DNA of 64,000 bases. It comes from Bacillota bacterium (GTDB taxonomy: Bacteria > Bacillota > Sulfobacillia > Sulfobacillales > Sulfobacillaceae). Shown in pieces: positions 45,319-54,689 of this stretch (its first letter is position 1; every line of letters starts with the position of its first letter). The notes below the pieces were generated by a model. That model was not told the DNA's origin and did not search any database. It saw nothing but the letters and a program-made list of their open reading frames with translations. Location: assembly GCA_021784595.1 (NCBI GenBank), contig JAJYHT010000080.1, positions 1 to 64,000 of the forward strand, written 5' to 3'. The position numbers were made by a program, and so were the translations under genes.

Positions 45319-47100
45319 ATGGCGGCGCAAGAGTTGGCGACATTGGAGTCGCATCAATATGACGTGCTGGTGATCGGTTCGGGTGGCGCGGGTCTTCGTG
45401 CGGCGGTGCAGGCTGCGGCAGTGCCCGGCGTCTCAGTGGGAATTATCGGGAAGTCGCTTTTAGGAAAGGCGCATACGGTGATGGCCGAAGGTGGAGTGGC
45501 CGCTTCACTAGGCAATCTGGACCAATGGGACGGGTGGGAAACCCACTTCTATGACACTATGCGCAGCGGACACTTCATTAACAATTATCGAATTGTGGAA
45601 GTGTTCGCCAAAGAAGCAGCGGAGCGAGTATTGGAATTGGAAGAATGGGGCGCGGTCTTCGATCGAACGCCGGACGGCAAGATTATGCAACGGCCGTTTG
45701 GTGCGCATACGTTTAGGCGTTTGGCCCATATTGGCGACCGCACTGGGATGGAGCTTTTGCGGACATTGCAGTACAAAGCGATCAGCCAAAACATTGATGT
45801 ATTTCAAGAAGTGACGGTAACCAAACTGTTTCGTGATGAAAATGGCGCTGTTTCGGGAGCTTTGGCATATTACCGGGCGACTGGCAAGTTCGTACTGTTC
45901 CGGGCTAAGGCCGTTGTACTCGCTACTGGTGGCTGGGGCAAGCTTTACAAGGTCACATCCAATTCGTGGGAGAGTACCGGAGATGGCGCTGCCTTGGCAT
46001 TTCGCATCGGAGCCGAACTTATGGACATGGAAATGGTGCAGTTTCACCCAACCGGGATGGTGTGGCCGCCGGGAGTGCGCGGCCTTTTGGTCACTGAAGG
46101 TGTGCGTGGTGAAGGCGGGTTGCTCTACAACTCCGAGGGTGAGCGATTTATGCTGACTTATGACCCTGAGCGCAAAGAACTCTCGTCGCGGGACGTGGTC
46201 GCGAGATCTATCTACAAAGAAGTGCAGGCCGGTCGTGGTACGCCGCACGGAGGAGCCTGGCTCGATATTACCCATCGAGGCCCCGAGTTCATTAAACGCA
46301 AATTGCCGGGGATGTATGAGCAATATTTGACCTTGGCCGATGTGGACATTACCAAAGAGAAATTTGAAGTGGCACCGACCTGCCATTACACTATGGGTGG
46401 AGTTCGAGTAGAGCCCGAAACGTGTGCCACCAATATTCCGGGGCTGTTTGCGGCAGGTGAGGTGGCGTGTGGTCTACATGGCGCAAATCGCCTCGGTGGG
46501 AACTCTTTGGCCGACCTGCTGGTCTTTGGCCGTCGCGCCGGCGATGGAGCCCTGGCCTATATTCAAGGCCGTGATGATGTGGCTGACGTTCCGGGATCAG
46601 AGATTGAGGCCGAAATGCAGAGGGTCTTGCGACCATTTTCCATCTCACAGGGAGAAAACCCGTACCAGATTCACGAAGATTTGCAGGAAATCATGTCTAA
46701 TCACGCCGGCATTGTGCGCGACCAGGGGATGCTGGAAGAGGGACTGGCCAAGTTGCTGGAGCTTAAAGAACGGGCGCAGAACATGGCCATTACAGGATCT
46801 CAAGTCTACAATCCGGGTTGGCATGCGGTATTTGATGTGCAATCGATGTTGACGATTGCGGAACTGATATTCCGTGGGGCGTTGGCCCGTAAGGAGAGTC
46901 GTGGAGCGCACTGGCGCACCGATTATCCCGACGAGCTTCCAGAAATGGGGCAATGGAATTTTGTTCAGGATCTGGACGGGGATGCCGTGCGAGTTCGAGA
47001 AGTGGCGGTACCGGTGATGCCCCAAGAGTTGGCTCAACTTTTTGAGCGCGGCATGGCGCCGGGAGTATACGCATCGCAGCAGCAAGCAAAGGAGAAATAG
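45319..47100 (+). CDS. sdhA: Succinate dehydrogenase flavoprotein subunit
   Basis: The FAD-binding subunit oxidises succinate to fumarate. The dinucleotide motif is VLVIGSGGAGLRAAVQAA. Covalent FAD attachment would use the His of GKAHTVMAEGG. Active-site residues are in QFHPTGMVWP, TEGVRGEGG and LHGANRLGGNSLADLLVFG. Length of about 593 residues is normal. ATG 45319 is chosen; the frame is open 33 bases upstream into the previous gene. sdhB follows after two bases. Confidence 0.95.
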   Translation: MAAQELATLESHQYDVLVIGSGGAGLRAAVQAAAVPGVSVGIIGKSLLGKAHTVMAEGGVAASLGNLDQWDGWETHFYDTMRSGHFINNYRIVEVFAKEAAERVLELEEWGAVFDRTPDGKIMQRPFGAHTFRRLAHIGDRTGMELLRTLQYKAISQNIDVFQEVTVTKLFRDENGAVSGALAYYRATGKFVLFRAKAVVLATGGWGKLYKVTSNSWESTGDGAALAFRIGAELMDMEMVQFHPTGMVWPPGVRGLLVTEGVRGEGGLLYNSEGERFMLTYDPERKELSSRDVVARSIYKEVQAGRGTPHGGAWLDITHRGPEFIKRKLPGMYEQYLTLADVDITKEKFEVAPTCHYTMGGVRVEPETCATNIPGLFAAGEVACGLHGANRLGGNSLADLLVFGRRAGDGALAYIQGRDDVADVPGSEIEAEMQRVLRPFSISQGENPYQIHEDLQEIMSNHAGIVRDQGMLEEGLAKLLELKERAQNMAITGSQVYNPGWHAVFDVQSMLTIAELIFRGALARKESRGAHWRTDYPDELPEMGQWNFVQDLDGDAVRVREVAVPVMPQELAQLFERGMAPGVYASQQQAKEK

Positions 47101-47102
47101 CG

Positions 47103-47852
47103 ATGAGCGAGGAAATCGTCTTAAGTATCTATCGGGGCGATGCGGACGGAGGCCAAGAGGTCGAATATTCGGTGCCGCTGACCCCGGGCATGGTGGTATT
47201 GGATGCTGTTCACCAAGTGCAGGCCCATCAAGCCCAGGACTTGGCCGTTCGGTGGAATTGCAAAGCCGCACATTGCGGATCGTGCAGCGCCGAAATTAAT
47301 GGGCGACCTAAATTACTTTGCAAAACTCGATTGGACGATTATGTTGGGCAAACGGTGCACATTTTACCCATGCAAACGTTTCCCATTATTAAAGATTTAG
47401 TGTCTGATGTATCCTGGAACTATGAAGTGGCAAAAAAGATTCCGGCCTTCAAGCCAGCTACCGCGGTGCCGTTTCGGATGCAGCAGTTTGATGTGGATCG
47501 CGTTCAAGAGTTCCATCATTGCATTGAATGCTTTTTGTGCCAAGACGTTTGCCACGTATTGCGCGATCATGATGCCAAAGACGAGTATTTCGGTCCTCGA
47601 TTTATGGTGAAAATTGCGGAATACGAGATGCATCCCCGTGAAGGGGGAGATCGGATACCGCTCTTGGCTCACGAAGCCGGACTTAACATGTGCAACGTGA
47701 CCAAATGTTGTACAGAAGTTTGTCCGCAGCATATTCGCATTACCGATAACGCTATCATTCCATTGAAGGAACGGGTAGCCGACCAATATTGGGATCCCCT
47801 GCGCGCTTTGTTTCGACGCAAGAAGGAATCCCCCACCAATCAATCTGTCTAA
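47103..47852 (+). CDS. sdhB: Succinate dehydrogenase iron-sulfur subunit
   Basis: Carries three Fe-S clusters. The [2Fe-2S] site is NCKAAHCGSC with a later Cys in KLLCKT. The [4Fe-4S] and [3Fe-4S] ligands are in CIECFLCQDVC and CNVTKCCTEVCPQ. Unusually for SdhB, a second Cys directly follows the first in KCCTEVCP. 249 residues is typical. Third gene of sdhCAB, in the order used by actinobacterial-type complexes. Confidence 0.95.
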   Translation: MSEEIVLSIYRGDADGGQEVEYSVPLTPGMVVLDAVHQVQAHQAQDLAVRWNCKAAHCGSCSAEINGRPKLLCKTRLDDYVGQTVHILPMQTFPIIKDLVSDVSWNYEVAKKIPAFKPATAVPFRMQQFDVDRVQEFHHCIECFLCQDVCHVLRDHDAKDEYFGPRFMVKIAEYEMHPREGGDRIPLLAHEAGLNMCNVTKCCTEVCPQHIRITDNAIIPLKERVADQYWDPLRALFRRKKESPTNQSV

Positions 47853-47883
47853 CGTCTTCGGACGTAAGTTCCTAAACGAAGGT

Positions 47884-47922
47884 GATGCCCTGCTGGATTT
47901 ATCCAAAGCGGGGCATCAGTTA
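47884..47922 (+). terminator. Terminator after sdhB
   Basis: GATGCCCTGC (47884-47893) pairs with GCGGGGCATC (47908-47917) with one T-G pair, followed by AGTTATT. Confidence 0.5.
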
Positions 47923-48050
47923 TTAGCGGCCCGCGCCTAAGTCTCAGTTGGTCGAACTTCACGGGTCATCTTGCGGTTGCGACAGCCCAGGAATTTGCCA
48001 TAAACGCAATTTTTCGCTATTTTTTGCAAAAATCTTTGCATTAACGTTGG

Positions 48051-48074
48051 TTTGCGAACTCAAGAGTTTGCAAA
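48051..48074. repeat. Inverted repeat upstream of the second Rrf2 gene
   Basis: TTTGCGAACTC and GAGTTTGCAAA are 11-base arms with one mismatch around AA. They sit 80 bases before the Rrf2 start, just ahead of a possible promoter (TTGACC near 48094 and TACGCT 17 bases on). It could be an operator. The rest of the gap 47923-48153 shows nothing else. Confidence 0.4.
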
Positions 48075-48153
48075 TCTTATCGAGGACGGCATTTGACCAA
48101 TGGCGGCGCCGATGATACGCTAATAGTAGAGAGATCTAAAGGACGGTGCCAAG

Positions 48154-48612
48154 ATGATCAAAGTATCAAGCAAGGGCCGTTACGGCGTTAAAGCTGTCTA
48201 TGAATTGGCGTTACGGTATGGGCAAGGTCCTGTTGCCGTAACGACGATCGCCAGGGCCCAAAACATGTCTGAACAATATTTAGAACAACTGATGCCTTCA
48301 TTGAAACGGGCTGCCATTGTGGTTGGCATGCGGGGAGCGCAAGGAGGATACATGTTGGCTAAACACCCCTCGCTGATTTCAGTGAATGATGTGGTAACAG
48401 CGGTGGAGGGGCCGATTATTTTGACAGACTGCAGCAGTGAAGAATCGATCGGATGCTTGGATATGGATAGTTGCGTAGGTCCAGACGTTTGGAGTCGGGT
48501 GCAAGAAGCGGTGACGGATACAATGGTTGCCATGTCTTTTGAGATGTTGATAGCTATGCAGCGGGGTATGGGAAAACGCCGATTGGGACACTTGTTGGAA
48601 AGTAGGGGATGA
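48154..48612 (+). CDS. Rrf2-family regulator, IscR-like
   Basis: A 152-residue Rrf2 protein: VSSKGRYGVKAVYELALRYG, SEQYLEQLMPSLKRA and MRGAQGGYMLAKHP give the winged helix. Cysteines in LTDCSSEESIGCLDMDSC have the spacing of IscR Fe-S ligands (C-x6-C-x5-C), so an Fe-S sensing role is likely. In many Firmicutes rrf2, a cysteine desulfurase and mnmA are consecutive; here the desulfurase is missing and mnmA starts two bases after the stop. Confidence 0.9.
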   Translation: MIKVSSKGRYGVKAVYELALRYGQGPVAVTTIARAQNMSEQYLEQLMPSLKRAAIVVGMRGAQGGYMLAKHPSLISVNDVVTAVEGPIILTDCSSEESIGCLDMDSCVGPDVWSRVQEAVTDTMVAMSFEMLIAMQRGMGKRRLGHLLESRG

Positions 48613-48613
48613 C

Positions 48614-49681
48614 GTGGGCAAGACCGTGGTTGTCGGATTAAGCGGCGGCGTCGATTCCTCGGCAGCCGCCGTTTTGCTTCAGCAGCAGGGATTTGAGGTG
48701 CTCGGAGTCACCATGCGGCATTTACCGGCTGAGACCACTAACAGTTGCTGTTCTTTGGAAGCGATTGTGGACGCGCGCAGAGTCGCGAAGAAACTAGGTA
48801 TTGCCCACCAGGTGGTAGATGTCGAAGCACCGTTTTACGAACAGGTGATTCGGCCTTTTGAAGAGGGATATTTGGCAGGAACCACGCCCAATCCTTGCGC
48901 GATGTGCAACCGCCACATAAAATTTGGTGCTATGTGGGACTGGGCAAAGAGTCAAGGGGCCGACTTTTTGGCTACAGGACACTATGTTCGGGTGCAAAAG
49001 ACCGACGGCGGCTATCAACTGCTTCGTAGCCGAGACCGGGCCAAAGACCAAAGTTATTTGATGTATACCTTGGGGCAAGAGGATCTGGAGCATTTATTGT
49101 TCCCGCTTGGGGAATACTTAAAGGAGGACAGCCGTCGGATTGCCCAAGAAGCGGGTCTCTTAACCGCCAATAAACCTGACAGCCAAGAGTTGTGTTTTGT
49201 CCCTAAGAATGATTATCAAGGGTATTTGGTGTCGCATCGGCCAGAAGCCAGCCATCCTGGCGAAATTGTGGATAGCTCAGGAACTGTCGTCGGTTCGCAT
49301 AATGGCATTGCCTTTTACACCATTGGCCAACGTCGGGGGTTAGGACTGTCAGCTAGCGAACCGCGCTATGTAGTGGGGCTTGACCGTACGCAAAACAGGG
49401 TGGTAATTGGGTCGCGCGACGAGGTGCAGGCCTCGGAAGTCCACGTGTATGACACCCATTACGTGGCTGGGGAGCCACAGGGTGCAAGTATACTCCGGGG
49501 ACAAGCAAAGATTCGCTACAACATGGAGCCGGCGCCCGCTTCTTGGAATGTGCAGTCTTCTAGCGCGGCTTTTATTTCGTTTGATTTGCCGCAATGGGCG
49601 GTTTCGCCGGGACAAGTGGCAGTACTATATCAGGATGAGGTATTAGTTGGCGGGGGGAAAATTCTCACCTCCTCCCGCTAA
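48614..49681 (+). CDS. mnmA: tRNA-specific 2-thiouridylase MnmA
   Basis: Installs 2-thiouridine at wobble position 34. The ATP pyrophosphatase loop is VGLSGGVDSSAAAVLL. The two catalytic cysteines are in TPNPCAMCNRHIKFG and SQELCFVP. YTIGQRRGLGL is the C-terminal domain hallmark. 355 residues is standard. GTG 48614 follows the Rrf2 stop. It needs a sulfur donor, and no desulfurase gene is nearby. Confidence 0.95.
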   Translation: MGKTVVVGLSGGVDSSAAAVLLQQQGFEVLGVTMRHLPAETTNSCCSLEAIVDARRVAKKLGIAHQVVDVEAPFYEQVIRPFEEGYLAGTTPNPCAMCNRHIKFGAMWDWAKSQGADFLATGHYVRVQKTDGGYQLLRSRDRAKDQSYLMYTLGQEDLEHLLFPLGEYLKEDSRRIAQEAGLLTANKPDSQELCFVPKNDYQGYLVSHRPEASHPGEIVDSSGTVVGSHNGIAFYTIGQRRGLGLSASEPRYVVGLDRTQNRVVIGSRDEVQASEVHVYDTHYVAGEPQGASILRGQAKIRYNMEPAPASWNVQSSSAAFISFDLPQWAVSPGQVAVLYQDEVLVGGGKILTSSR

Positions 49682-49698
49682 TGGGGGAGGTTTCCAAG

Positions 49699-50205
49699 AT
49701 GGTGACCCGTTGGCATTTGCTACGGTTGCCGGTGCGGGTTGAGGGACACCAGCGGCACTTGACGTTGGTCAAAAATGTCGTCGTGGATTGGTCAGACCTG
49801 GTCCTGCAAGGTTTTGTGTTGGAATCCGGACCCTTTCGCACGTTGTTTTTGCCGGCCGACGCTGGGGTGCGCATTACGACCACCGGAATTGAGATGGCGA
49901 GTAGAAGTTTAGTGCAGCGAAGAAACCGGCGGTGGCGTAAACAATGGGTGCAGTCCGATTGGATTTATGGACGCCTGTTGGTACATGATCCGCAGGACCG
50001 CGTGGTGGGTATGGTCAAAGACCTGATCATCGATGAAGATACCTTGCAGGTTCAGTCTGTGGTGGTGTCCCGGGGATTATTGGCGGACTTGCTGTATGGA
50101 GCGTTGGTGGTGTCTGCCCCAACCATATGGCAAGACGTTTCCGGGAAGATTAAAATTGACAGCCTTGGGTACGCTAAAAACGGGGACATTATTGATGTAA
50201 AGTGA
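49699..50205 (+). CDS. PRC-barrel domain protein
   Basis: A protein of about 168 residues with two PRC-barrel-like halves: LVKNVVVDWSDLVLQGFVLE, then WIYGRLLVHDPQDRVVGMVK followed by DLIIDEDTLQVQSVVVS. It resembles the YrrD protein encoded after mnmA in Bacillus. Function is unknown; PRC barrels often bind RNA or proteins. ATG 49699 is preferred because GGGGGAGG precedes it by seven bases; an earlier ATG overlaps the mnmA stop. Confidence 0.75.
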   Translation: MVTRWHLLRLPVRVEGHQRHLTLVKNVVVDWSDLVLQGFVLESGPFRTLFLPADAGVRITTTGIEMASRSLVQRRNRRWRKQWVQSDWIYGRLLVHDPQDRVVGMVKDLIIDEDTLQVQSVVVSRGLLADLLYGALVVSAPTIWQDVSGKIKIDSLGYAKNGDIIDVK

Positions 50206-50222
50206 GGCGCAGGAGAGTGACA

Positions 50223-50411
50223 GTGGATCCAATGTGCCCCGGATGCCTAGGCCGCAATGTGGGGAAAGTGGGGACAGGACAATATTACTGTTGGGAATGT
50301 TTTATCGAGTTTCAAGTGGGTCATCGGGGCATCCGGATGTATCGGGTTGAGCCCGATGGAGAATTGTCGCGGATTGAACCTGAATCAGGATTGGAGGGGG
50401 TGACGTCGTGA
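50223..50411 (+). CDS. Small zinc-ribbon protein
   Basis: About 62 residues with a four-Cys zinc ribbon, MCPGCLGRNVGKVG and YYCWECFIEFQVG, then a strand-rich tail. Such ribbons bind RNA or stabilise complexes; the role here is unknown. GTG 50223 follows CAGGAG at seven bases, although the frame is open slightly upstream. The stop overlaps the next GTG start (GTGA). Confidence 0.7.
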   Translation: MDPMCPGCLGRNVGKVGTGQYYCWECFIEFQVGHRGIRMYRVEPDGELSRIEPESGLEGVTS

Positions 50412-50608
50412 AACGCTATATGAACGGCATGATGACGGGTGCATTAGTGGGAGCGGTTATGGCCGGTGTGTGGCTTCTCAATCGGCCGCGTCCTAGTTGG
50501 GCGCAAGTGGCGGTCCGAGGAGCGCGCCGGATAGGCCCCCGGGTGTGGCGGGTAGCGCGGGTTGGCAGTAAAGGGTTGGTGCATATGGCTCGCCGTCGCC
50601 TCAGTTAG
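50408..50608 (+). CDS. Small YtxH-like membrane protein
   Basis: 66 residues: one N-terminal membrane segment (GMMTGALVGAVMAGVWLLN) and a strongly basic tail rich in Arg (RGARRIGPRVWRVARV). It resembles small YtxH-type proteins, a weak assignment. Translationally coupled to the zinc-ribbon gene. Confidence 0.6.
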   Translation: MKRYMNGMMTGALVGAVMAGVWLLNRPRPSWAQVAVRGARRIGPRVWRVARVGSKGLVHMARRRLS

Positions 50609-50632
50609 ACGGGATGAGATGGGGAGGGCTTT

Positions 50633-51676
50633 GTGAAATTGGAAGCGCGACTTAGCCCCTTGCGATGGTATCGCTGGGGGCTTTTGGTCGTTTTAAGCGG
50701 GGGCAGCATACTTCTCTTATGGTACACCCGAGCCATATTGCTGCCTTTTGTGCTGGCGTTGGTGCTAGCATATCTGTTGGCGCCGCTGGTGGAATCCTTT
50801 GTGCGGCATGGCTTGAATCGCATTGTGTCAATCATGGTGGTTTATATTCTGGTCGGATTCGTGATTGCGGCTGCGATCATTTATATGGTGCCTCTATTGA
50901 TCCAAGAAAGCATCCATCTGATTCGCATGGTACCGGGTTTTGCCAACGAATTGCAGTCCACCTGGAGTATCTGGTTGGGCCGTTTGCATCAAGCACCCAT
51001 TCCTTCCTCTGTGCGCAGTGCGATTAGTGCTACTGGGATGCATTTGGAAAACCAACTATTTGGCCTTTTAAGGGCATTAGTGGGGGCAATTTTCGGATTG
51101 GTTCCCGGAGTGGTGAGTGTCATCGTGGCCCCTGTACTGGGGTTCTATGTCCTTAAGGACCTGGATCGGATTCGCATGCGTTTTTGGGACGTTGTGCCGT
51201 TAAAGTGGCGCTCTTCGATGTTTAAATTGGGATTTGACATGGACCGCGCACTAAATGGGTTCATCCGCGGACAATTGATTGTGGCGCTGGCAGTAGGAGC
51301 GCTTTCAACCATTTTAGTGGTTATCCTCGGCATACCGTTTCCCTTGCTGATCGGGGCGGTGGCCACCGTGACCGACATTATACCCTATGTTGGGCCCATT
51401 GCTGGCGCGTTACCTGCGGTCGTACTGGCGTTGAACATTTCTCCACTGATTGCCCTGGACACTGTTGTGGGATTTGTTGCCATTCATCAATTGGAAGGCA
51501 CGGTGATTGGACCTAAGGTGATGGGAGAATCTGTCGGACTGCATCCCTTAGTGGTGGTGTTCGCTATTTTGGCGGGAGGAGAGTTGGGCGGGGTTGTGGG
51601 ATTGTTATTGGCAGTGCCCACAGCTGCCGTCTTAAAAGTGTTTTTGAGCCACTTATATCGGCGATTTACAATCTAG
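50633..51676 (+). CDS. AI-2E family transporter (YtvI/PerM type)
   Basis: A 347-residue multi-spanning protein of the AI-2E/PerM family. The N-terminal pair of helices (ILLPFVLALVLAYLLAPLVE) leads to a soluble loop, then GFIRGQLIVALAVGAL, ATVTDIIPYVGPIAGALPAV and HQLEGTVIGPKVMGESVGLH, the family signatures. Substrates are poorly defined; homologues include sodium/proton exporters. GTG 50633 follows GGGGAGGGCTTT. It closes the mnmA cluster, and alaS with its own promoter follows. Confidence 0.9.
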   Translation: MKLEARLSPLRWYRWGLLVVLSGGSILLLWYTRAILLPFVLALVLAYLLAPLVESFVRHGLNRIVSIMVVYILVGFVIAAAIIYMVPLLIQESIHLIRMVPGFANELQSTWSIWLGRLHQAPIPSSVRSAISATGMHLENQLFGLLRALVGAIFGLVPGVVSVIVAPVLGFYVLKDLDRIRMRFWDVVPLKWRSSMFKLGFDMDRALNGFIRGQLIVALAVGALSTILVVILGIPFPLLIGAVATVTDIIPYVGPIAGALPAVVLALNISPLIALDTVVGFVAIHQLEGTVIGPKVMGESVGLHPLVVVFAILAGGELGGVVGLLLAVPTAAVLKVFLSHLYRRFTI

Positions 51677-51678
51677 CC

Positions 51679-51708
51679 TTGACCGTTACAGACTGGGATC
51701 GGTACAAT
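51679..51708 (+). promoter_or_regulatory. Sigma-A promoter of alaS
   Basis: TTGACC (5/6) and TACAAT (5/6) with an 18-base spacer. Transcription would start near 51715, so a TTG at 51717 cannot be the alaS start. Confidence 0.65.
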
Positions 51709-51758
51709 GAAACACATTGGATCTAGCTATTTCCAACGAGGGCAAGGTGGGGAACCTA

Positions 51759-54377
51759 ATGCGATCCGCAGACATTCGACAACGATTTATTGAATATTTT
51801 CAAGAACGAGGCCATCAGCGAGTACCTAGTTCGCCTTTGGTACCAGCGCAAGATCCCACTCTGTTATTCACCAATGCAGGAATGGTGCAATTTAAGGATG
51901 TCTTTATCGGCGTCGAGGAAAGGCCCTACCATCGTGCGGTTTCGGTTCAAAAGTGCATGCGGGCGGGTGGAAAGCACAATGATTTAGACCAGGTTGGGAA
52001 GACGGCTCGTCATCAGACGTTTTTTGAGATGTTGGGGAATTTTTCATTCGGTGATTATTTTAAGGCAGAAGCGATTCGCCTTGCTTGGGGCTTTCTTACC
52101 GAAGAAATGAAGATTTCTCCCGACGTACTCTGGGTTACCGTATTTGAAACGGACGACGAGGCATTTCAATTATGGCAGGAGATAGCGCATGTCAGCCCAG
52201 ACCGTATCGTGCGAATGGGAGAAAAGGACAATTTTTGGGCTATGGGCGACACGGGTCCTTGCGGGCCATCTAGCGAGATTTTTGTCGACCGAGGTCAGGC
52301 CTTAGCTTGTGGACCCGATTGCGGATTAGGACGTTGTGAATGCGATCGGATCCAAGAGATTTGGAATCTAGTCTTTATGCAATACAACCGATCGTTGGAC
52401 GGCACCTTGACCCCATTGCCCAAACCCAGCATCGATACGGGTATGGGTTTGGAACGTATTGCCGCCTATTTGCAGGGGGTAGACTCCAATTTTGAGACCG
52501 ACCTCTTAAAACCTTTGATTGACGAAGTGGCCAGTCTATCGAAACACCCTTATGACGCGGGAGCAAAAGGCATGCCGCATAGGGTCATTGCAGACCATAT
52601 CAGGTCCATTGTGTTTTTGTTGGCTGAAGGGGTATCTTTTAGCAACTCTGATCGCGGGTATGTGATGCGGCGAATATTGCGGCGCGCGGTGCGCTATGGG
52701 ATGTTGTTAGGATTTGACGGGACGTTCTTATGGCGTTTAGTACCTACTGTGGGGCAAATCATGGGGGGCGCCTATCCCGAAGTGGTAGAGGGACAGTCGT
52801 TGATTCAAGACTATATTCGTGAAGAAGAAGAGCGCTTTGCGATGACATTGAACACGGGCATGAAAGTGTTGAATGATAAAATGGCTGTCTTAAGTCCCGG
52901 GGCCACGCTGTCTGGACAAGACGCATTTTTGTTGGCGGATACATATGGATTTCCTTTGGACTTAACCCTGGATGCCGCCGAGGAGCGGGGCATCCTGGTG
53001 GACCAAGTGGGATTTGAGCACGCTATGGAAGAACAGCGCGAGCGAGCGCGCCGGGGTCGGCTTAAACCGGGACAGTCCTTGCCTTCCATGGGAACGGCGC
53101 ATTTTGAGGGCTATAGCCATCTTAACTGGGAGCAGGAACCGATTAGGGCAATCTATATCGGGGAAGATCGGGTTGGCCGTTTGGTGACGGGCGAGACCGG
53201 ATGGGTTTGGCTGGCTCGAACCCCGTTCTATCCCGAAGGCGGGGGCCAAGTGGCTGACACAGGGTGGCTTACGGCATCAACAGGCAGCGCGCGGGTGCTC
53301 GAAGTGACCAAAAGCGGGCATGACATATGGCACTTGGTCGAAGTTGTTGAAGGATATATTGAAAGTGGACAACCGGTTGATCTAGCCGTTGATAAGGATG
53401 CGCGCTGGGGTGCTATGCGCAATCATACCGGGACCCATCTCTTGCATGCTGCGCTGCGCCGAGTCTTGGGAGAAGGTGTGCATCAGACGGGGTCCTATGT
53501 ATCCCCTGACCGGTTGCGATTCGACTTTTCCTATCCCCGACCTTTGACCCCACAACAGATTGCTCACATTGAGGATCTGGTCAACCAGTGGATTTTAGAG
53601 GACCGTCCAGTAGATATTGCGCAGATGAGCCGTGATGACGCACTGGACGAGGGAGCATTGGCGTTTTTCGGGGACAAATATGGTGACGTGGTGCGGGTAG
53701 TCAGTGTGCCGGGGGCATCCAAAGAACTGTGCGGCGGGACCCATTGTGCGCGGACCGGTGAAATTGGCCTCTTTGCAGTAATGGAAGACATTAGTGTAGG
53801 GGCTGGATCTCGTCGGTTAGAGGCGGTGACCGGGCTCAATGCGCTCAAGAGCTTTCGAATGCAAAAGGAGCTGTTAGAGAATATTCAGGGTGTAATACGG
53901 GCACCATTGGAATCTTTGACTGACCGGATTATGGAACTGTCCGAGGCTCTACGTCAGAAAGAGAGTGCACTTGAACAGTTGCAAAGACAGCAGCGCGAAT
54001 CGCTGGGCAGAGACTTGGCGGTCAGTCCTTGGGTTTTGGAAGGACTGAGATTGTTGGTTGCCGAGGTTGAGGTTTTGTCCGTTGAGGCCTTGCGTCAGGT
54101 GCTGGATGGCGCCAAACCGAGTTTGGATGGGGCTATTCTTGCAGCTAGACATGGTGACCGCGCCTCGTTCGTTGTATATTTAGGGAGAACCCTTACCGAT
54201 CGGGGCTTGAATGCTCAAACCTTGGTCAGAATACTTGCCCCCATCATACAAGGCGGGGGCGGTGGGAAACAAGACATGGCGCAAGCGGGCGGAAAGGATC
54301 CCAACGGCGTACCCTTGCTACTGGAGGAAGCGCGCCGCATCTTAACCGAACGCCTGGTAGTCGCAGGACAGGGATAA
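51759..54377 (+). CDS. alaS: Alanyl-tRNA synthetase
   Basis: Class IIc synthetase of 872 residues. The catalytic domain has FTNAGMVQFKDVF, the motif-2 region GGKHNDLDQVGKTARHQTFF, and GMGLERIAAYLQG. The editing domain has the zinc-binding HNHTGTHLLHAAL and CGGTHCARTGEIG. The C-terminal oligomerisation domain ends GGGGGKQDMAQAGG, a typical AlaRS tail. ATG 51759 follows AAGGTGGGGAA. Followed by ireB and ruvX, the usual Firmicute order. Confidence 0.96.
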   Translation: MRSADIRQRFIEYFQERGHQRVPSSPLVPAQDPTLLFTNAGMVQFKDVFIGVEERPYHRAVSVQKCMRAGGKHNDLDQVGKTARHQTFFEMLGNFSFGDYFKAEAIRLAWGFLTEEMKISPDVLWVTVFETDDEAFQLWQEIAHVSPDRIVRMGEKDNFWAMGDTGPCGPSSEIFVDRGQALACGPDCGLGRCECDRIQEIWNLVFMQYNRSLDGTLTPLPKPSIDTGMGLERIAAYLQGVDSNFETDLLKPLIDEVASLSKHPYDAGAKGMPHRVIADHIRSIVFLLAEGVSFSNSDRGYVMRRILRRAVRYGMLLGFDGTFLWRLVPTVGQIMGGAYPEVVEGQSLIQDYIREEEERFAMTLNTGMKVLNDKMAVLSPGATLSGQDAFLLADTYGFPLDLTLDAAEERGILVDQVGFEHAMEEQRERARRGRLKPGQSLPSMGTAHFEGYSHLNWEQEPIRAIYIGEDRVGRLVTGETGWVWLARTPFYPEGGGQVADTGWLTASTGSARVLEVTKSGHDIWHLVEVVEGYIESGQPVDLAVDKDARWGAMRNHTGTHLLHAALRRVLGEGVHQTGSYVSPDRLRFDFSYPRPLTPQQIAHIEDLVNQWILEDRPVDIAQMSRDDALDEGALAFFGDKYGDVVRVVSVPGASKELCGGTHCARTGEIGLFAVMEDISVGAGSRRLEAVTGLNALKSFRMQKELLENIQGVIRAPLESLTDRIMELSEALRQKESALEQLQRQQRESLGRDLAVSPWVLEGLRLLVAEVEVLSVEALRQVLDGAKPSLDGAILAARHGDRASFVVYLGRTLTDRGLNAQTLVRILAPIIQGGGGGKQDMAQAGGKDPNGVPLLLEEARRILTERLVVAGQG

Positions 54378-54413
54378 TCACAGACCACAAGGGCAAGGAG
54401 AGGAAGTGAAGCC

Positions 54414-54689
54414 ATGGGGCCATCGGATGAAACCCGCAGACTCTGGGGACATCAAGAGGCAGAAAATCAAGCCGATGCCATTCTGCGCGAAGTCTACAGC
54501 GCATTGAAAGATAAGGGATACAACCCGATAAGTCAATTGGTTGGCTATCTGTTGTCCGGGGATCCCGCCTACATTACCAGTCACCAAGGGGCGCGCAATT
54601 TGGTTCGCCGGGTCGAACGGGATGAGCTTTTAGAGGAGCTGTTGCGACAGTACGTCAATCAATTGGAGCGCCAATCCACTGATGTCTGA
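54414..54689 (+). CDS. ireB: IreB family regulatory protein (UPF0297)
   Basis: 91 residues matching the YrzL/IreB family: [40 protein letters not shown] and [17 protein letters not shown]. In Enterococcus IreB is phosphorylated by the PASTA kinase IreK and affects cephalosporin resistance; no kinase gene is in this window. The Thr cluster phosphorylated in Enterococcus is only partly visible near the N-terminus. The stop overlaps ruvX by eight bases. Confidence 0.93.
   Translation: MGPSDETRRLWGHQEAENQADAILREVYSALKDKGYNPISQLVGYLLSGDPAYITSHQGARNLVRRVERDELLEELLRQYVNQLERQSTDV

Noticed and set aside
45508-46386. A 292-codon minus-strand frame opposite sdhA
   Set aside because: It lies wholly inside the clear sdhA coding region, has no start signal and encodes no recognisable motif.
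51677-51758. T-box leader upstream of alaS
   Set aside because: The leader after the predicted start site is only about 45 bases, too short for a T-box.
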